A DNA stretch of 64,000 nt from Candidatus Gastranaerophilales bacterium (GCA_944323485.1 CALUSR010000002.1:380048-444047), one strand, 5' to 3'; shown: positions 1-9,176, counted from the first letter of the stretch. A program made the numbers and translations. The notes: generated by a model not told the origin, from the sequence alone.

Positions 1-434
1 CCTTCAAATATTCACCTGAAGTAATGATAGAAGAATATCTAATCGGTAAATCAACGACTGTTGGTGTTCTTGACCTGCGAGATAAGACAATAGCAACCTC
101 AATCCTTGAATTCAGAACAAAGACAGAATGGTATGATTTCGAAGCGAAATATACAAAAGGGCTTACAGAGTTTGTTCTGCCGGCAGAACTGGACAAAGAT
201 ATGACAGATAAAATAAAATCACTCGCAATCAAAGCACACAAAACAGTCGGTGCTACAGGCATGAGCAGGGTAGATTTTCTCGTAACACAAGATACGCCTT
301 ATGTCCTTGAAATTAATACAATTCCAGGAATGACTGACTTGAGCGATCTGCCTGCACAGAGCAAAGATATCGGAATATCATATGATGAGTTGGTAAATAT
401 TATTCTTCAAAGTGCTACAATGCCTAAGAAGTAG
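1..434 (+). CDS. ddl: D-alanine--D-alanine ligase, C-terminal part (5' end outside window)
   Basis: ATP-grasp ligase that joins two D-alanines for peptidoglycan precursors in the cytoplasm. The reading frame is open from base 3 with no start before the edge, so only the C-terminal ~144 residues are seen. The visible part has the ATP-grasp segment MIEEYLIGK and the family's metal/substrate motif LEINTIPGMT near the end, where the Glu and Asn bind Mg2+. The stop is 30 bases before ftsQ on the same strand, the usual division and cell-wall cluster neighbour. Confidence is high because the C-terminal motif is characteristic. Confidence 0.93.
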   Translation, partial: FKYSPEVMIEEYLIGKSTTVGVLDLRDKTIATSILEFRTKTEWYDFEAKYTKGLTEFVLPAELDKDMTDKIKSLAIKAHKTVGATGMSRVDFLVTQDTPYVLEINTIPGMTDLSDLPAQSKDIGISYDELVNIILQSATMPKK

Positions 435-463
435 TTTATCAATCCGACGCAAAAGGAAATGGA

Positions 464-1321
464 ATGACAGACGAAGACATAACCCAAAAACAAATTCTAT
501 CAGACTCAATAAGACGTCGTTATGCCTATTTGAAAAGACGACGCAAAGTCCGTGCAATGAGAATTTTCTGGGGAAGAGTCAGAATGCTCATCAGACTCGC
601 ATGCATTTACTTTTTGTGTGTCGGAATATGGAAATTCATGCATCTGCCTCAATGGTATCTTCCCCCAAAAGCTTTTGAAACATACAATTCAAGCAGAGTA
701 GAGTTTGAAGGCAACAAAATTGCTACGAACCAGCAAATTCTTAATATGATGAAACGGGTAAAATATCCTAATAAAGCAATTTACCTAATAGATGTCGAAC
801 CTTTTAAAAAAGAAATAATGAAACTTGAACCTATTAAAATGGTTTATGTCAAAAGATTTGCATTTCCTGCCCGTATAAAAGTTATAGTCGAAGAACATGA
901 ACCGATTTTTTCGGTTGCCCCAAAACCGGATGTCCCTCCTCTTGCAGTGTTTACAATGGATGGAACAATCATACCGAACAAATATCTTCCATTTGAAGGA
1001 ATGGACAAAACTTACCGTGTTCTGACATATGATGACTACGAAAAATGGTCGAAAAAGAATATAAAATACCTTATCTATCTTGCAAAAATGGCAGAAGCTT
1101 ATTCAGGAGAAAAAATACAGTATATCGATATGAAAAATCCTGATGATGTCTATATTCAGCTGCAAACAGTATCAGTAAGAATAGGAGAACTTGATAAAGG
1201 AGCTTTCGAAAGACTTGCAAAAATCGAAGCAGTCCTCCCTCAGATGAAAACTCTAAAAGAAGATGTAAAATACATTGACCTGAGATGGGAAGACTCAGCA
1301 TTCATCAAACTCAAAAAATAA
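464..1321 (+). CDS. ftsQ: Cell division protein FtsQ/DivIB-like
   Basis: Bitopic divisome protein that links FtsB/FtsL to the septal machinery. The 285-residue product has a basic cytoplasmic N-terminus (about residues 1-40, with RRRK clusters), one membrane segment at about 41-60, then a POTRA domain (about 70-145) starting SSRVEFEGNKIATNQQI and a beta domain typical of FtsQ. An AAGGAAATGGA ribosome site precedes the ATG. It lies directly after ddl, matching the common ddl-ftsQ order. Sequence divergence is normal for this family; the call rests on topology, POTRA-like sequence and context. Confidence 0.85.
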   Translation: MTDEDITQKQILSDSIRRRYAYLKRRRKVRAMRIFWGRVRMLIRLACIYFLCVGIWKFMHLPQWYLPPKAFETYNSSRVEFEGNKIATNQQILNMMKRVKYPNKAIYLIDVEPFKKEIMKLEPIKMVYVKRFAFPARIKVIVEEHEPIFSVAPKPDVPPLAVFTMDGTIIPNKYLPFEGMDKTYRVLTYDDYEKWSKKNIKYLIYLAKMAEAYSGEKIQYIDMKNPDDVYIQLQTVSVRIGELDKGAFERLAKIEAVLPQMKTLKEDVKYIDLRWEDSAFIKLKK

Positions 1322-1323
1322 AA

Positions 1324-2649
1324 CTAAGAAACAACAACCGGAAATTTTTCAATCTCAAGACGATAGATTGCCTCAGGACCTAAATCCCCATAAGCGACAA
1401 GTTCGGATTTTTTTATGCACTGCTGCAAAAGACAAGCAACACCGCCTGTTGTCGTAAAATATACAAGAGAGGAATCAACTCCTCGCGCCCCTTTGCCTAT
1501 AGTTGCAAGAACCTCTTGTTTCTCGCACATATCAAGATATTTATCCATTCTGGCTGATGTAGTAGGACCTACAGGACCGATAACTTCACCTGGAGCACTC
1601 GGGCAGGGGCCTGCATAAAAAATAATCTTATTTTTTAAATCAAACGGAAGTGTTTCACCTCTGTTTATCGCATCAAACATACGTTTATGAGCCATATCAC
1701 GTGCGGTATAAATTTCCCCTGACAACAAAACATGCGTTCCCTTTGAGAGTTTTTTTATTTCATCACACTGCGAAGTGTTTAACTCAATAATATTATCTGA
1801 AGGGATTTCAATATTCTCCAAAATTTCATAGTCAAAATCATTACAGAACCGGACTTCTCCGTCTTGGAATATTTCAACATCGCCATGCCTGCAGCAATGA
1901 CAGCACAGGTTCACACTGACTGCCATAGAAGCAATGTGAGTCGGATAGTCTAAAACTCTCACACCAAGAATATCAAAATCTTTCAAAGCTTTTTCTATCT
2001 TTTTCTCAAAATCATTTTTCTCTGAGTCAAGACGCAAAGTCAACGCTTTCTTCGATAACAATGCAGCCTTCTCAAGCGTCCCGCCAAGCCCGACTCCGAC
2101 AACATAAGGCGGGCATCCTTTATCTTTTGCATTTAACAGAGTTTCTTTTATAAACTCTAATACTCCGTCTTCTCCTGCTGATGGGGGCATCATCTTTAGC
2201 GCACTGACATTCTCGCTTCCTCCGCCCTTAACTTCAAGAGAAAATTTGATACTTTCTCCATCAACAACATCAAAATAAATAACAGGAGGAGTGTTATCGC
2301 CAGTATTAACTCTATCAAAAATATTTTCAGCCATCGACTTTCTGAAATAATTTTCTTCATAAGCCTCAGAAACAGACTCTTCGACAATTTTTTTTATGTC
2401 AAAAGAGCTCAGTGGAAAACCTCTTCCAAGCTCTATAAAAAAAATACAAACTCCTGTATCCTGACAAATCGGACGCTGTGTTTTTTTCGCAATTGAAAGA
2501 TTCTTCAAAATTTGAGCATATTTTCTGTCTGAATAATTATGATATTTCTCTAAAACAGCAGCATAAACATCACTGCCTACAGATATATTTGTCCTGACAA
2601 TCAGCTGCTTCAACGCATTTTTAATTATATCAGTGGATAATTCGCCCAT
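1324..2649 (-). CDS. Class I fumarate hydratase, fused alpha and beta domains
   Basis: Fe-S dependent hydro-lyase interconverting fumarate and malate, or a close relative such as L-tartrate dehydratase. The 441-residue chain joins the alpha domain (about 1-275; CQDTGVCIFF near residue 62 gives one cluster cysteine, and NLCCHCC another) to the beta domain (about 290-441; FYAGPCPSAPGEVIGPVGPTTS with the last cysteine). Many anaerobes split these into two genes; here they are one ORF. It converges on ftsQ with a 2-base gap and is divergent from def. Substrate cannot be settled from sequence alone. Confidence 0.87.
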   Translation of the reverse strand: MGELSTDIIKNALKQLIVRTNISVGSDVYAAVLEKYHNYSDRKYAQILKNLSIAKKTQRPICQDTGVCIFFIELGRGFPLSSFDIKKIVEESVSEAYEENYFRKSMAENIFDRVNTGDNTPPVIYFDVVDGESIKFSLEVKGGGSENVSALKMMPPSAGEDGVLEFIKETLLNAKDKGCPPYVVGVGLGGTLEKAALLSKKALTLRLDSEKNDFEKKIEKALKDFDILGVRVLDYPTHIASMAVSVNLCCHCCRHGDVEIFQDGEVRFCNDFDYEILENIEIPSDNIIELNTSQCDEIKKLSKGTHVLLSGEIYTARDMAHKRMFDAINRGETLPFDLKNKIIFYAGPCPSAPGEVIGPVGPTTSARMDKYLDMCEKQEVLATIGKGARGVDSSLVYFTTTGGVACLLQQCIKKSELVAYGDLGPEAIYRLEIEKFPVVVS

Positions 2650-2734
2650 TTTTTCAATCTCTTGTAGTCAGAACTCAAATTTTCATATAAAATATAGAAT
2701 AATAATACTACAACAGAGAGACAAAAAAAAGAAA

Positions 2735-3307
2735 ATGGCTATATTACAAATAAAAAGATACGGGAATGAAGTTTTAAGAAAACCCTGCAAAGAAGTCAGC
2801 AAAATCTCATCAAAAATTCAACGGCTCATCCAGGATATGCTTGATACAATGTATGCAAACAACGGCGTGGGACTTGCTGCACCTCAGGTAGGAGAAAATT
2901 TGAGAATATTTGTAATCGATGTTTCAACAAACAAAGAACCTCTCAATCCGATTGTATTTATCAACCCGAAAATAATCTCAAAAAGCGGCGCAGCTATTCA
3001 CTACGAAGGATGTTTGAGCTTTCCTGACTTTTATTCTGATGTAAGAAGATACAAAAATGTCAAAGTAAAAGCACTCGACAAAAAAGGTAAACCTTTTGTC
3101 CTTGAAGCAAAAGACGGAGAACTTCTCTCTTTTGCAATACAACATGAATTTGACCACCTCGAAGGAATTTTATTTGTTGATCATGCCGTAAACCGTTTTG
3201 CTGCAGATATAGAACTGGAAGCAAAAGGGCTGCCTTGTATTGACCCTGAATATCTGCTCGAAGAAAAAGAACTCTGTGAAGAACTTGCAAAAGAAGAGGA
3301 AAAATAA
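2735..3307 (+). CDS. def: Peptide deformylase
   Basis: Removes the formyl group from the N-terminal methionine of new proteins. All three family motifs are visible in the 190-residue product: GVGLAAPQVG (about 44-53), EGCLSFP with metal ligand Cys93, and HEFDH with His137, Glu138 and His141. The start at 2735 is chosen because the protein then begins MAILQIKRYG like the family; a longer in-frame version from 2633 would add 34 unrelated residues inside the divergent promoter region. It is followed 6 bases later by fmt, the classical def-fmt pair. Confidence 0.95.
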   Translation: MAILQIKRYGNEVLRKPCKEVSKISSKIQRLIQDMLDTMYANNGVGLAAPQVGENLRIFVIDVSTNKEPLNPIVFINPKIISKSGAAIHYEGCLSFPDFYSDVRRYKNVKVKALDKKGKPFVLEAKDGELLSFAIQHEFDHLEGILFVDHAVNRFAADIELEAKGLPCIDPEYLLEEKELCEELAKEEEK

Positions 3308-3313
3308 CTATCT

Positions 3314-4252
3314 ATGAAAGCAGTATTCCTTGGCACTCCTGAAATAGCGGTCAAACCGCTTGAATATCTATGTGCAAAAAACGATGTTGAAATCTGCGCC
3401 ATTGTTACCCAGCCTGACAGACCATCAGGACGGGGGCATAAGCTTACGCCGCCGCCAATCAAAGTGAAAGCTGAAGAATTAGGCATCAATGTGTTTCAAA
3501 CCACGTCAATAAGAAAAGACTCCGACTTGATAGAAAAACTTAAATCACTGAACGCTGATTTTTTCATAACAGTAGCCTTCGGACAAATATTGAGTCAGGA
3601 AGTCATCGATATCCCGAAATCAGGAGTCATCAATCTCCATGCCTCACTCCTGCCGAAATACAGAGGAGCAAATCCAATCCAGCGTGCCATAACAAACGGT
3701 GAAGCAAAAACAGGCGTTACAACAATGATGACTGATATAGGTCTTGATACAGGTGATATTCTTCTGGTTGAAGAAATAGAAATTACTCCTGATATGACGT
3801 CACCTGAACTTGCGCAAAAAATAAGCAGTATTGGCGGAGATATACTCTATCGAACAATGACCGGACTGCTTGATGGCAGCGTAAAAAGGCAAAAACAAGA
3901 TGACTCGCTTGCAACAAAAGCGAATAAATTTCAAAAACAAGACGGACTCATTGACTTTTCTGCCGACGCACAAACAATACATAACCTCGTGAGAGGTCTT
4001 CGTGACTGGCCCTGCGCTTATGTCGAATTCAAAGGTGCACCGCTGAAAATAATGAAAACATCCGTTGCTGATGAGAATAAAACATCTGATAAAACAGGGG
4101 TCATTTTGAGTATAGAAAAAAAAGGGATTACAATTTCAACAACAAAAGGTACAATATTAATAGAAGAACTACAGCCTCAGGGTAAAAAAGTCATGAAAGC
4201 ATATGACTGGAGCCATGGGGTAAAACTAGCAACAGGGGATTTTTTCAAATAA
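3314..4252 (+). CDS. fmt: Methionyl-tRNA formyltransferase
   Basis: Formylates initiator Met-tRNA using 10-formyltetrahydrofolate, the step that def later reverses. The 312-residue product starts MKAVFLGTPEIAVKPLEYL, carries the catalytic-loop motif NLHASLLPKYRGANPIQ (about 105-125) and the GLDTGDI motif of the formyltransferase domain. The C-terminal tRNA-binding beta-barrel is about residues 205-312. Length is typical. It lies between def and the YugP-type protease gene, all on one strand with short gaps, so probably one transcript. Confidence 0.95.
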   Translation: MKAVFLGTPEIAVKPLEYLCAKNDVEICAIVTQPDRPSGRGHKLTPPPIKVKAEELGINVFQTTSIRKDSDLIEKLKSLNADFFITVAFGQILSQEVIDIPKSGVINLHASLLPKYRGANPIQRAITNGEAKTGVTTMMTDIGLDTGDILLVEEIEITPDMTSPELAQKISSIGGDILYRTMTGLLDGSVKRQKQDDSLATKANKFQKQDGLIDFSADAQTIHNLVRGLRDWPCAYVEFKGAPLKIMKTSVADENKTSDKTGVILSIEKKGITISTTKGTILIEELQPQGKKVMKAYDWSHGVKLATGDFFK

Positions 4253-4264
4253 AAGGAGAAAAAT

Positions 4265-4963
4265 ATGTATATGATATTATTCTTGATACTGGCGTTGTTT
4301 CTGATATTCCTGCCTCAGATGTTTGTAAAAAACACCTACAGAGAATATCTCAGATTCAACACTCAAAGCGGGCTGACAGGCGCTGAGGTTGCCCGTGAAA
4401 TTCTTGACAAACACGGATTATCTCAAGTCGGTATAGAAGCAATAAAAGGTGAATTAAGCGACCATTATGACCCGTCTGCAAAAGTTCTGAGATTGTCTGA
4501 AGACAATTACTACGGAAAAAGCATCTCTTCTATCAGTGTTGCCGCTCATGAAACAGGTCATGCTCTGCAGGATGCTTACAATTATATGCCTATGCGTGCA
4601 AGAGCAGGCGTTTTCCCGATTGCATCTTTCGGGTCTTCAATAGGTCCTTTGTTGATGTTCGGAGGTTTAGCTCTAAGAGCATTTGCAGGAGGCGAACTAG
4701 GGTTGTTAATAGCCATAATCGGATTCTTAGCTTTTGCAGGAGCTGCTTTATTCCAAATAATCACACTCCCTGTTGAATTCAATGCAAGCAAAAGAGCAGT
4801 TGCAGAACTTGCAAACGGAGGATATATTACAGGTGCACAGGAACTTGACGGAAGTCAGAAAGTGCTTCTGGCTGCAGCTCTGACCTATGTAGCCGCAGCA
4901 TTATATTCGGTTATAGAACTTGTTTATTGGGCTTGGCAGCTGTTCGGGTCAAACAGGGACTAA
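4265..4963 (+). CDS. Zinc-dependent membrane protease, YugP family
   Basis: Predicted membrane-embedded neutral zinc metallopeptidase (PF04298 type). The 232-residue product has an N-terminal membrane segment (about 2-18), the zinc motif HETGHALQ near residue 98, then two strongly hydrophobic segments around 120-168 and another near 197-222. An AAGGAG site lies 7 bases upstream of the ATG. It follows fmt by 12 bases. Substrate is unknown for the family. A terminator-like hairpin follows it and overlaps the next gene's ribosome site. Confidence 0.88.
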   Translation: MYMILFLILALFLIFLPQMFVKNTYREYLRFNTQSGLTGAEVAREILDKHGLSQVGIEAIKGELSDHYDPSAKVLRLSEDNYYGKSISSISVAAHETGHALQDAYNYMPMRARAGVFPIASFGSSIGPLLMFGGLALRAFAGGELGLLIAIIGFLAFAGAALFQIITLPVEFNASKRAVAELANGGYITGAQELDGSQKVLLAAALTYVAAALYSVIELVYWAWQLFGSNRD

Positions 4964-4993
4964 AGAACCATAACATAATTTTACATATTATTG

Positions 4994-5047
4994 AGAAAAA
5001 TCCCTCTAGTGTGAGAAAATAAGACATACACAAAGAGGGATTTTTCT
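4994..5047 (+). promoter_or_regulatory. Perfect 14-bp stem-loop covering the ribosome site of the response regulator gene
   Basis: Bases 4994-5007 are the exact reverse complement of 5034-5047, with a 26-base loop. The 3' arm ends in a T-rich tract like a terminator, but that arm also contains GAGGG, the only Shine-Dalgarno candidate for the ATG at 5048, which follows immediately. In a transcript reading through from the protease gene the ribosome site would be paired. It could be a terminator, a translational control hairpin, or both. Confidence 0.6.
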
Positions 5048-5746
5048 ATGAGCAGGTTTTTAATAGTTGATGATGACGCTGAAATACGTGACTTCATAAA
5101 AACCGACCTGGAGATGAGCGGTTTTAGTATTGATACGGCAACTGACGGGCAAATGGGTTTGAATATGGCACTCAAATCAGATTACGAGCTTATAATCCTT
5201 GATGTCATGATGCCTAAAATGGATGGTTTTGAAGTCTGTCAGAATATCAGAAAAGTGAATAAGAAAGTTCCGATTCTTCTGCTTACCGCAAAAGGGGCAA
5301 TAGAAGATAAAGTTAAGGGATTTAACTGCGGCGCTGATGACTATCTTGTGAAGCCATTTGATATACAGGAACTTCTTGTCCGTATCAGAGCTTTGCTCAG
5401 AAGAAATGCGCCCGTTGGAAACACATCAACAAACGAAACTCTTTCACTTGGAGAAATAAAACTCTTCCCCGAATCTCTTGAAACATCAATCAAAGGGCAA
5501 ATAATCAAACTCACCCCCACGGAGTTTGAAATTCTCTACTGCCTTATGCAATATGCAAACAAAGCAGTCAGCCTTACAACGCTGTTAAATGAAGTATGGG
5601 GCTATGACGAAGATGAAGATGTCAGAATGGTCAGAGTCCATGTTGGCGGATTGAGACAAAAAATAGAAACAAATCCCAAACATCCCGAATTTTTGCATAC
5701 GGTAACAGGCGTCGGTTATAAGCTGACTCCGTTTGGTGAACTATGA
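5048..5746 (+). CDS. OmpR-family response regulator
   Basis: Two-component DNA-binding regulator of 232 residues. The receiver domain (about 1-118) shows the acidic pocket IVDDDAE, phospho-acceptor Asp in LIILDVMMPKMDG (about residue 52), LLLTAKG and the switch lysine in DYLVKPFD. The C-terminal winged helix (about 135-230) has the typical KLTPTEFEIL and VHVGGLRQKIE motifs. Its last codons overlap the ATG of the histidine kinase by 4 bases, so the two are translationally coupled. Its own ribosome site is inside a strong hairpin. Confidence 0.95.
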   Translation: MSRFLIVDDDAEIRDFIKTDLEMSGFSIDTATDGQMGLNMALKSDYELIILDVMMPKMDGFEVCQNIRKVNKKVPILLLTAKGAIEDKVKGFNCGADDYLVKPFDIQELLVRIRALLRRNAPVGNTSTNETLSLGEIKLFPESLETSIKGQIIKLTPTEFEILYCLMQYANKAVSLTTLLNEVWGYDEDEDVRMVRVHVGGLRQKIETNPKHPEFLHTVTGVGYKLTPFGEL

Positions 5747-7413
5747 GAAGACGTCTTCGTATAGTCGAGCAGATTATTATAGTTCTGATTTTTGCGGTAA
5801 TAGTCCCGCTTGTTGTAAGTACTCTTATCATAGCAAACGTTAACCAGCAGGCAATCAGAAGAGAACTGCAATCTTCAGTTCAGATAAACACTCTGAACTC
5901 ATATCAATACATCCAGAATAATCTTGAATCAAAGAAAAATCTTTTGATTAGAATTGCCGGTTTTCTTGACTACCTTCCGACACAAACAAAGAAAAAACAG
6001 TTTATAAAAAGCATAATAGATGAAGACCCATCAATAAAATCCCTAAAACTGCACCACAGCCATCTTGAAGATACGGAGTTCAATCCCAATGTCACCTACG
6101 ACAACGAAAAAAAGCTTATAAGAATTACCTACAAAATAAACGATAAAAAATATATTGAAGAAATTATCGATACAGAAAAATTCAGACAGGACGTCCTTGA
6201 ACATTTCAATGATAAAGAACGCCGTCTTTATGTTTTTGATGAAGATAATGACCTTGTCTTTGCATCAATTTACAATGATGAGCTGACAAAACAGCTGCTT
6301 GAGATGATGCCGTCAAAAATTGAAAATGACGAACCCCAGTTTTTCTTCGAAATCAAAAACCAGCCGAATATGGTAATCCAAACCCAGAACCCGAATTGGA
6401 AAGTAGTTGTCACAACACCGGTTAAAGTGACAAAATACGGCATAAAAGAAGCCCGGTACAAAATTATCGTTGCTACTCTCGCTGCAGCTGCCGCAATAAT
6501 AGTGATATGTCTCACTTATATGATTTCTCTTTACACAAACCTGCGTCAATTATTCAAAGCAATAAAAGCAGTATCAGAAGGTAACTACGACAGACGTATA
6601 AGATTGATTGTCAACTACATGACGCCATATGAAGTTATGTTCCTCGCGCATGAATTTAACAAAATGGTCGATAAAATACGCCACTCCTATAAAGAAATAA
6701 ATGACAAAAACGAACGGCTTAAACAGCTTGACAGTTTCAAGTCAAACCTCATAGACACAGTCAGCCATGAATTCAGAACACCTCTTACAAGCATAAAGGG
6801 TTATACATCAAGACTCCTCAGAAATGATGTCACAATCACAGAAGATATGAGAATAAAATCTCTCAAAACCATAAAACGCCAAACGGAACGCCTCAGCAGA
6901 ATGGTCGAAGACCTGCTTGTTATCCCTGATATAGAAACATCCGTACTGAGAGTGTTTCCTGAAAACATCAACATCGCCTCGATTATTGATAATGTAGCAC
7001 TGTTTATGCGCCACAACACAGGCAGGGTAATAAACATATTTATGCCCGAAGAATGCCCGCTTGTTTTTGCCGATGAAGACAGGGTAGAACAAATTATAAT
7101 AAACCTTCTTGAAAATGCATCCAAATATGCAATTCCTGATACCGAAATAAATGTCTATATCTCATCAGACAGCCGGTTTGCCAAAATTGTAATACAAAAC
7201 GAATGCCAGCAAATAGAAGAAGAAAAACTCAACAAACTTTTCGATAAATTTACAAGAATGGATGACTCTACAACCAGAACAACCCGAGGTACAGGACTGG
7301 GACTGTTTATAGTGAAAGGGCTTGTGGAAGCAATGGGAGGAGAAATTACACTTTCTTCGCACAATGATTTTTCTGTTACATTCACGCTTCCACTGGCAGA
7401 CAACGATGAATAA
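5743..7413 (+). CDS. Sensor histidine kinase with HAMP domain
   Basis: Membrane sensor paired with the preceding regulator. The 556-residue chain has a membrane segment at about 9-30, a ~210-residue extracytoplasmic sensor region, a second segment at about 241-266 (alanine-rich then ICLTYMISLY), HAMP (about 268-325), HisKA with DTVSHEFRTPLTSIKGY giving the phospho-accepting His near 345, and HATPase with NLLENASKYA and RGTGLGLFIVKGL. All catalytic boxes are intact. The signal is not predictable. The end overlaps tadA. Confidence 0.94.
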   Translation: MRRRLRIVEQIIIVLIFAVIVPLVVSTLIIANVNQQAIRRELQSSVQINTLNSYQYIQNNLESKKNLLIRIAGFLDYLPTQTKKKQFIKSIIDEDPSIKSLKLHHSHLEDTEFNPNVTYDNEKKLIRITYKINDKKYIEEIIDTEKFRQDVLEHFNDKERRLYVFDEDNDLVFASIYNDELTKQLLEMMPSKIENDEPQFFFEIKNQPNMVIQTQNPNWKVVVTTPVKVTKYGIKEARYKIIVATLAAAAAIIVICLTYMISLYTNLRQLFKAIKAVSEGNYDRRIRLIVNYMTPYEVMFLAHEFNKMVDKIRHSYKEINDKNERLKQLDSFKSNLIDTVSHEFRTPLTSIKGYTSRLLRNDVTITEDMRIKSLKTIKRQTERLSRMVEDLLVIPDIETSVLRVFPENINIASIIDNVALFMRHNTGRVINIFMPEECPLVFADEDRVEQIIINLLENASKYAIPDTEINVYISSDSRFAKIVIQNECQQIEEEKLNKLFDKFTRMDDSTTRTTRGTGLGLFIVKGLVEAMGGEITLSSHNDFSVTFTLPLADNDE

Positions 7414-7873
7414 CGAACAATTTATGGCACTTGCTCTTGAAAAAGCCGCAACCTCACAAAATGACCTCCCGATAGGAGCAATCCTTGTTTGTGACAACCA
7501 AGTCATAGCGGCTTCATCAAACACAAAAGAGAAAACATCAAACCCTCTCAACCATGCGGAAAAGATTGTTATCGAAGAAGGGCTCAAAAAATTAGGCGAC
7601 TTCAGGGGGAAAAACATCAAACTCTATGTAACACTCGAACCCTGCCCAATGTGCGCAGCAGCAATAATTTTAAGCAGAATAAAGGAAGTTTACTTCGGCG
7701 CTTACGACTTGTTATACGGTGCATTTGGGTCTAAAATCAATATGAGCCAAATAATGAATTCAAAAATAAAAATCCAAGGCGGCATACTCGAAGATGAGTG
7801 TTCAAAAATATTAAAAAATTATTTCAAACAACTGAGAGAGGAAGAATATGGAAAATCTGAAAGAACACCTTGA
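7406..7873 (+). CDS. tadA: tRNA-specific adenosine deaminase
   Basis: Deaminates A34 to inosine in the anticodon of tRNA-Arg(ACG). The 155-residue product has the zinc/proton-shuttle motif HAE (His50, Glu52) and the PCPMC motif (Cys80, Cys83). The start at 7406 gives the normal family length; a longer frame from 7322 would sit inside the kinase gene. It overlaps the kinase stop by 8 bases and the next gene by 26, so it is tightly packed in the operon. Alternative cytidine/guanine deaminases are less likely given the motif spacing and length. Confidence 0.9.
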   Translation: MNNEQFMALALEKAATSQNDLPIGAILVCDNQVIAASSNTKEKTSNPLNHAEKIVIEEGLKKLGDFRGKNIKLYVTLEPCPMCAAAIILSRIKEVYFGAYDLLYGAFGSKINMSQIMNSKIKIQGGILEDECSKILKNYFKQLREEEYGKSERTP

Positions 7874-8618
7874 TAATCTTGTCAAAAAATATGAAACAGA
7901 AGACTTTATCTCACATGACCCGATACAATTCATACACCGTTTCTCCAAAAAACAGGATGCGGAAATCTCAGGACTTGTGGCATCTTCGCTTGCCTATGGA
8001 AACAGAAAGCATATAATCGCAATCGTAAATAAAATCCATGAACTTATGGAATATGCTCCATATGAATTTTGCAAAAATTATACTGTTGAAAAAGGCGAAA
8101 AAATATTTGACGGCGTGAACTATCGCTATACTTCATCTCAAGATTTGGTAGCTTTTTTCCATTGTTTGTCAAAAAGCCTGAAAAAATATGACTGCCTCGA
8201 GGATATGTTCACAAAGTATTATAATAATAACGATAAAAACATAAAAAATGCGCTGATAGGCTTTTCCGGAGAAATAAAATCCTTCTGCCCTCAGATGAGA
8301 GGTCTGAATTTCCTTTTGCCTTCTCCTGTTAACAACAGTGCGTGCAAACGACTTAATTTATTTCTAAAGTGGATGGTCAGAAAACCTCCTGTTGACCTTG
8401 GACTTTGGACATCGGTTGACCCTGCAAAACTCATCATTCCTCTGGATACTCACGTTGCAAGAATTTCTCAGCTTCTTGGAATTTGTTCAAGAAAATCAAA
8501 TGACTGGCAAAAAGCTGAAATGATAACCGAAGTTCTCAAAGAGTGCGACCCTAAAGACCCTGTCAAATATGACTTTGCTCTCTTCGGATTCGGGGTTGAA
8601 AACAGAAATGTCAAATAA
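7848..8618 (+). CDS. TIGR02757 family protein
   Basis: Conserved protein of unknown biochemical function (DUF2400/TIGR02757), common in anaerobes and Bacteroidota. The 256-residue product shows the family's N-terminal DPIQFIHRF and SGLVASSLAYGN segment, the middle LNLFLKWMVR, and LIIPLDTHVARI near residue 197. The helical arrangement and Asp-His pair recall helix-hairpin DNA glycosylase-like folds, but activity is unproven. A GAGGAAG site precedes the ATG; the gene starts within tadA. A terminator follows immediately. Confidence 0.85.
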   Translation: MENLKEHLDNLVKKYETEDFISHDPIQFIHRFSKKQDAEISGLVASSLAYGNRKHIIAIVNKIHELMEYAPYEFCKNYTVEKGEKIFDGVNYRYTSSQDLVAFFHCLSKSLKKYDCLEDMFTKYYNNNDKNIKNALIGFSGEIKSFCPQMRGLNFLLPSPVNNSACKRLNLFLKWMVRKPPVDLGLWTSVDPAKLIIPLDTHVARISQLLGICSRKSNDWQKAEMITEVLKECDPKDPVKYDFALFGFGVENRNVK

Positions 8619-8655
8619 AAAAACGTAAGACGTCTAGCAGTCTTCCGTTTTTTTT
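8617..8655 (+). terminator. Rho-independent terminator after the two-component/tadA operon
   Basis: Stem of AAAACG-T-AAGAC with GTCTT-C-CGTTTT (one mismatch), an 8-base loop and a run of eight T's right after the TIGR02757 stop. The A-rich 5' arm could also serve the opposite strand. Confidence 0.8.
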
Positions 8656-8675
8656 ATTCTTTCCTGAAAATAAAT

Positions 8676-9040
8676 CTACTCTGCAGAATTGCCATATTTT
8701 AAAATAAGTTCAGGTTTTGCACTTCTATCAGGTCCGTCTTCTGCACTGTTGATTATAGGAAGCAATTCCTCCATTACACCAGAATCATCCTTGCCAAAAT
8801 AGTCAGGAGTAATTGAAGAATCTTCATCTTTCATGTTTATTGAAACTTGTTCTCCATCTATGGTTCCTGTAATCGCATCATCAGAAACCATCAGTTCAAC
8901 TTCTTTACCGCCATAAACGCCCGTATATTTAGTTTTATCTGAACCAAGCATCTTGGATGCCTCGAGATTAAGTTCCTTATCTCCGACAGTTCCTGTTATA
9001 TCCTGTTTTCCAAGTCCGTCATAAACAGCAACATCAAAAT
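8676..9040 (-). pseudogene. Decayed paralogue of the gene at 48840-49481
   Basis: A 91-residue frame from the ATG at 8951 reads on in frame upstream (EEYFDVAVYDGLGKQDIT and so on) for about 30 more codons to a TAA near 9050, with no start codon. A strong AGAGAGGAG ribosome site (9042-9050) with an ATG at 9034 lies in another frame that stops after 12 codons, so a frameshift near the start is likely. The C-terminal half resembles the 213-residue protein at 48840 (G-x-I-x-G-E/Q-x-VSI followed by an acidic stretch and a MPIL/LPII-type end). Function unknown. A short functional version from 8951 is possible. Confidence 0.6.
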
Positions 9041-9142
9041 ACTCCTCTCTTTATACTTATAATACAGACATATTATTAATAAATATTTTTTATATATTTT
9101 ATTGTCAGAAAAAATATATTCTTGTTACAAAATTTAATCCGT

Positions 9143-9176
9143 AAAAAAGGAAGACTTATAGAAGTCTTCCTTTTTT
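9143..9176 (-). terminator. Strong bidirectional terminator
   Basis: Perfect 15-bp stem (A-run, GGAAGACTT, 4-base loop, AAGTCTTCC, T-run). It ends the small gene at 9203-9373 on the minus strand; the symmetric A and T tracts would also work from the other side. Confidence 0.85.

Noticed and set aside
3181-3489. Reverse ORF over the def/fmt junction
   Set aside because: Ser/Ala-rich antisense shadow of two well-supported genes; no ribosome site and no family.
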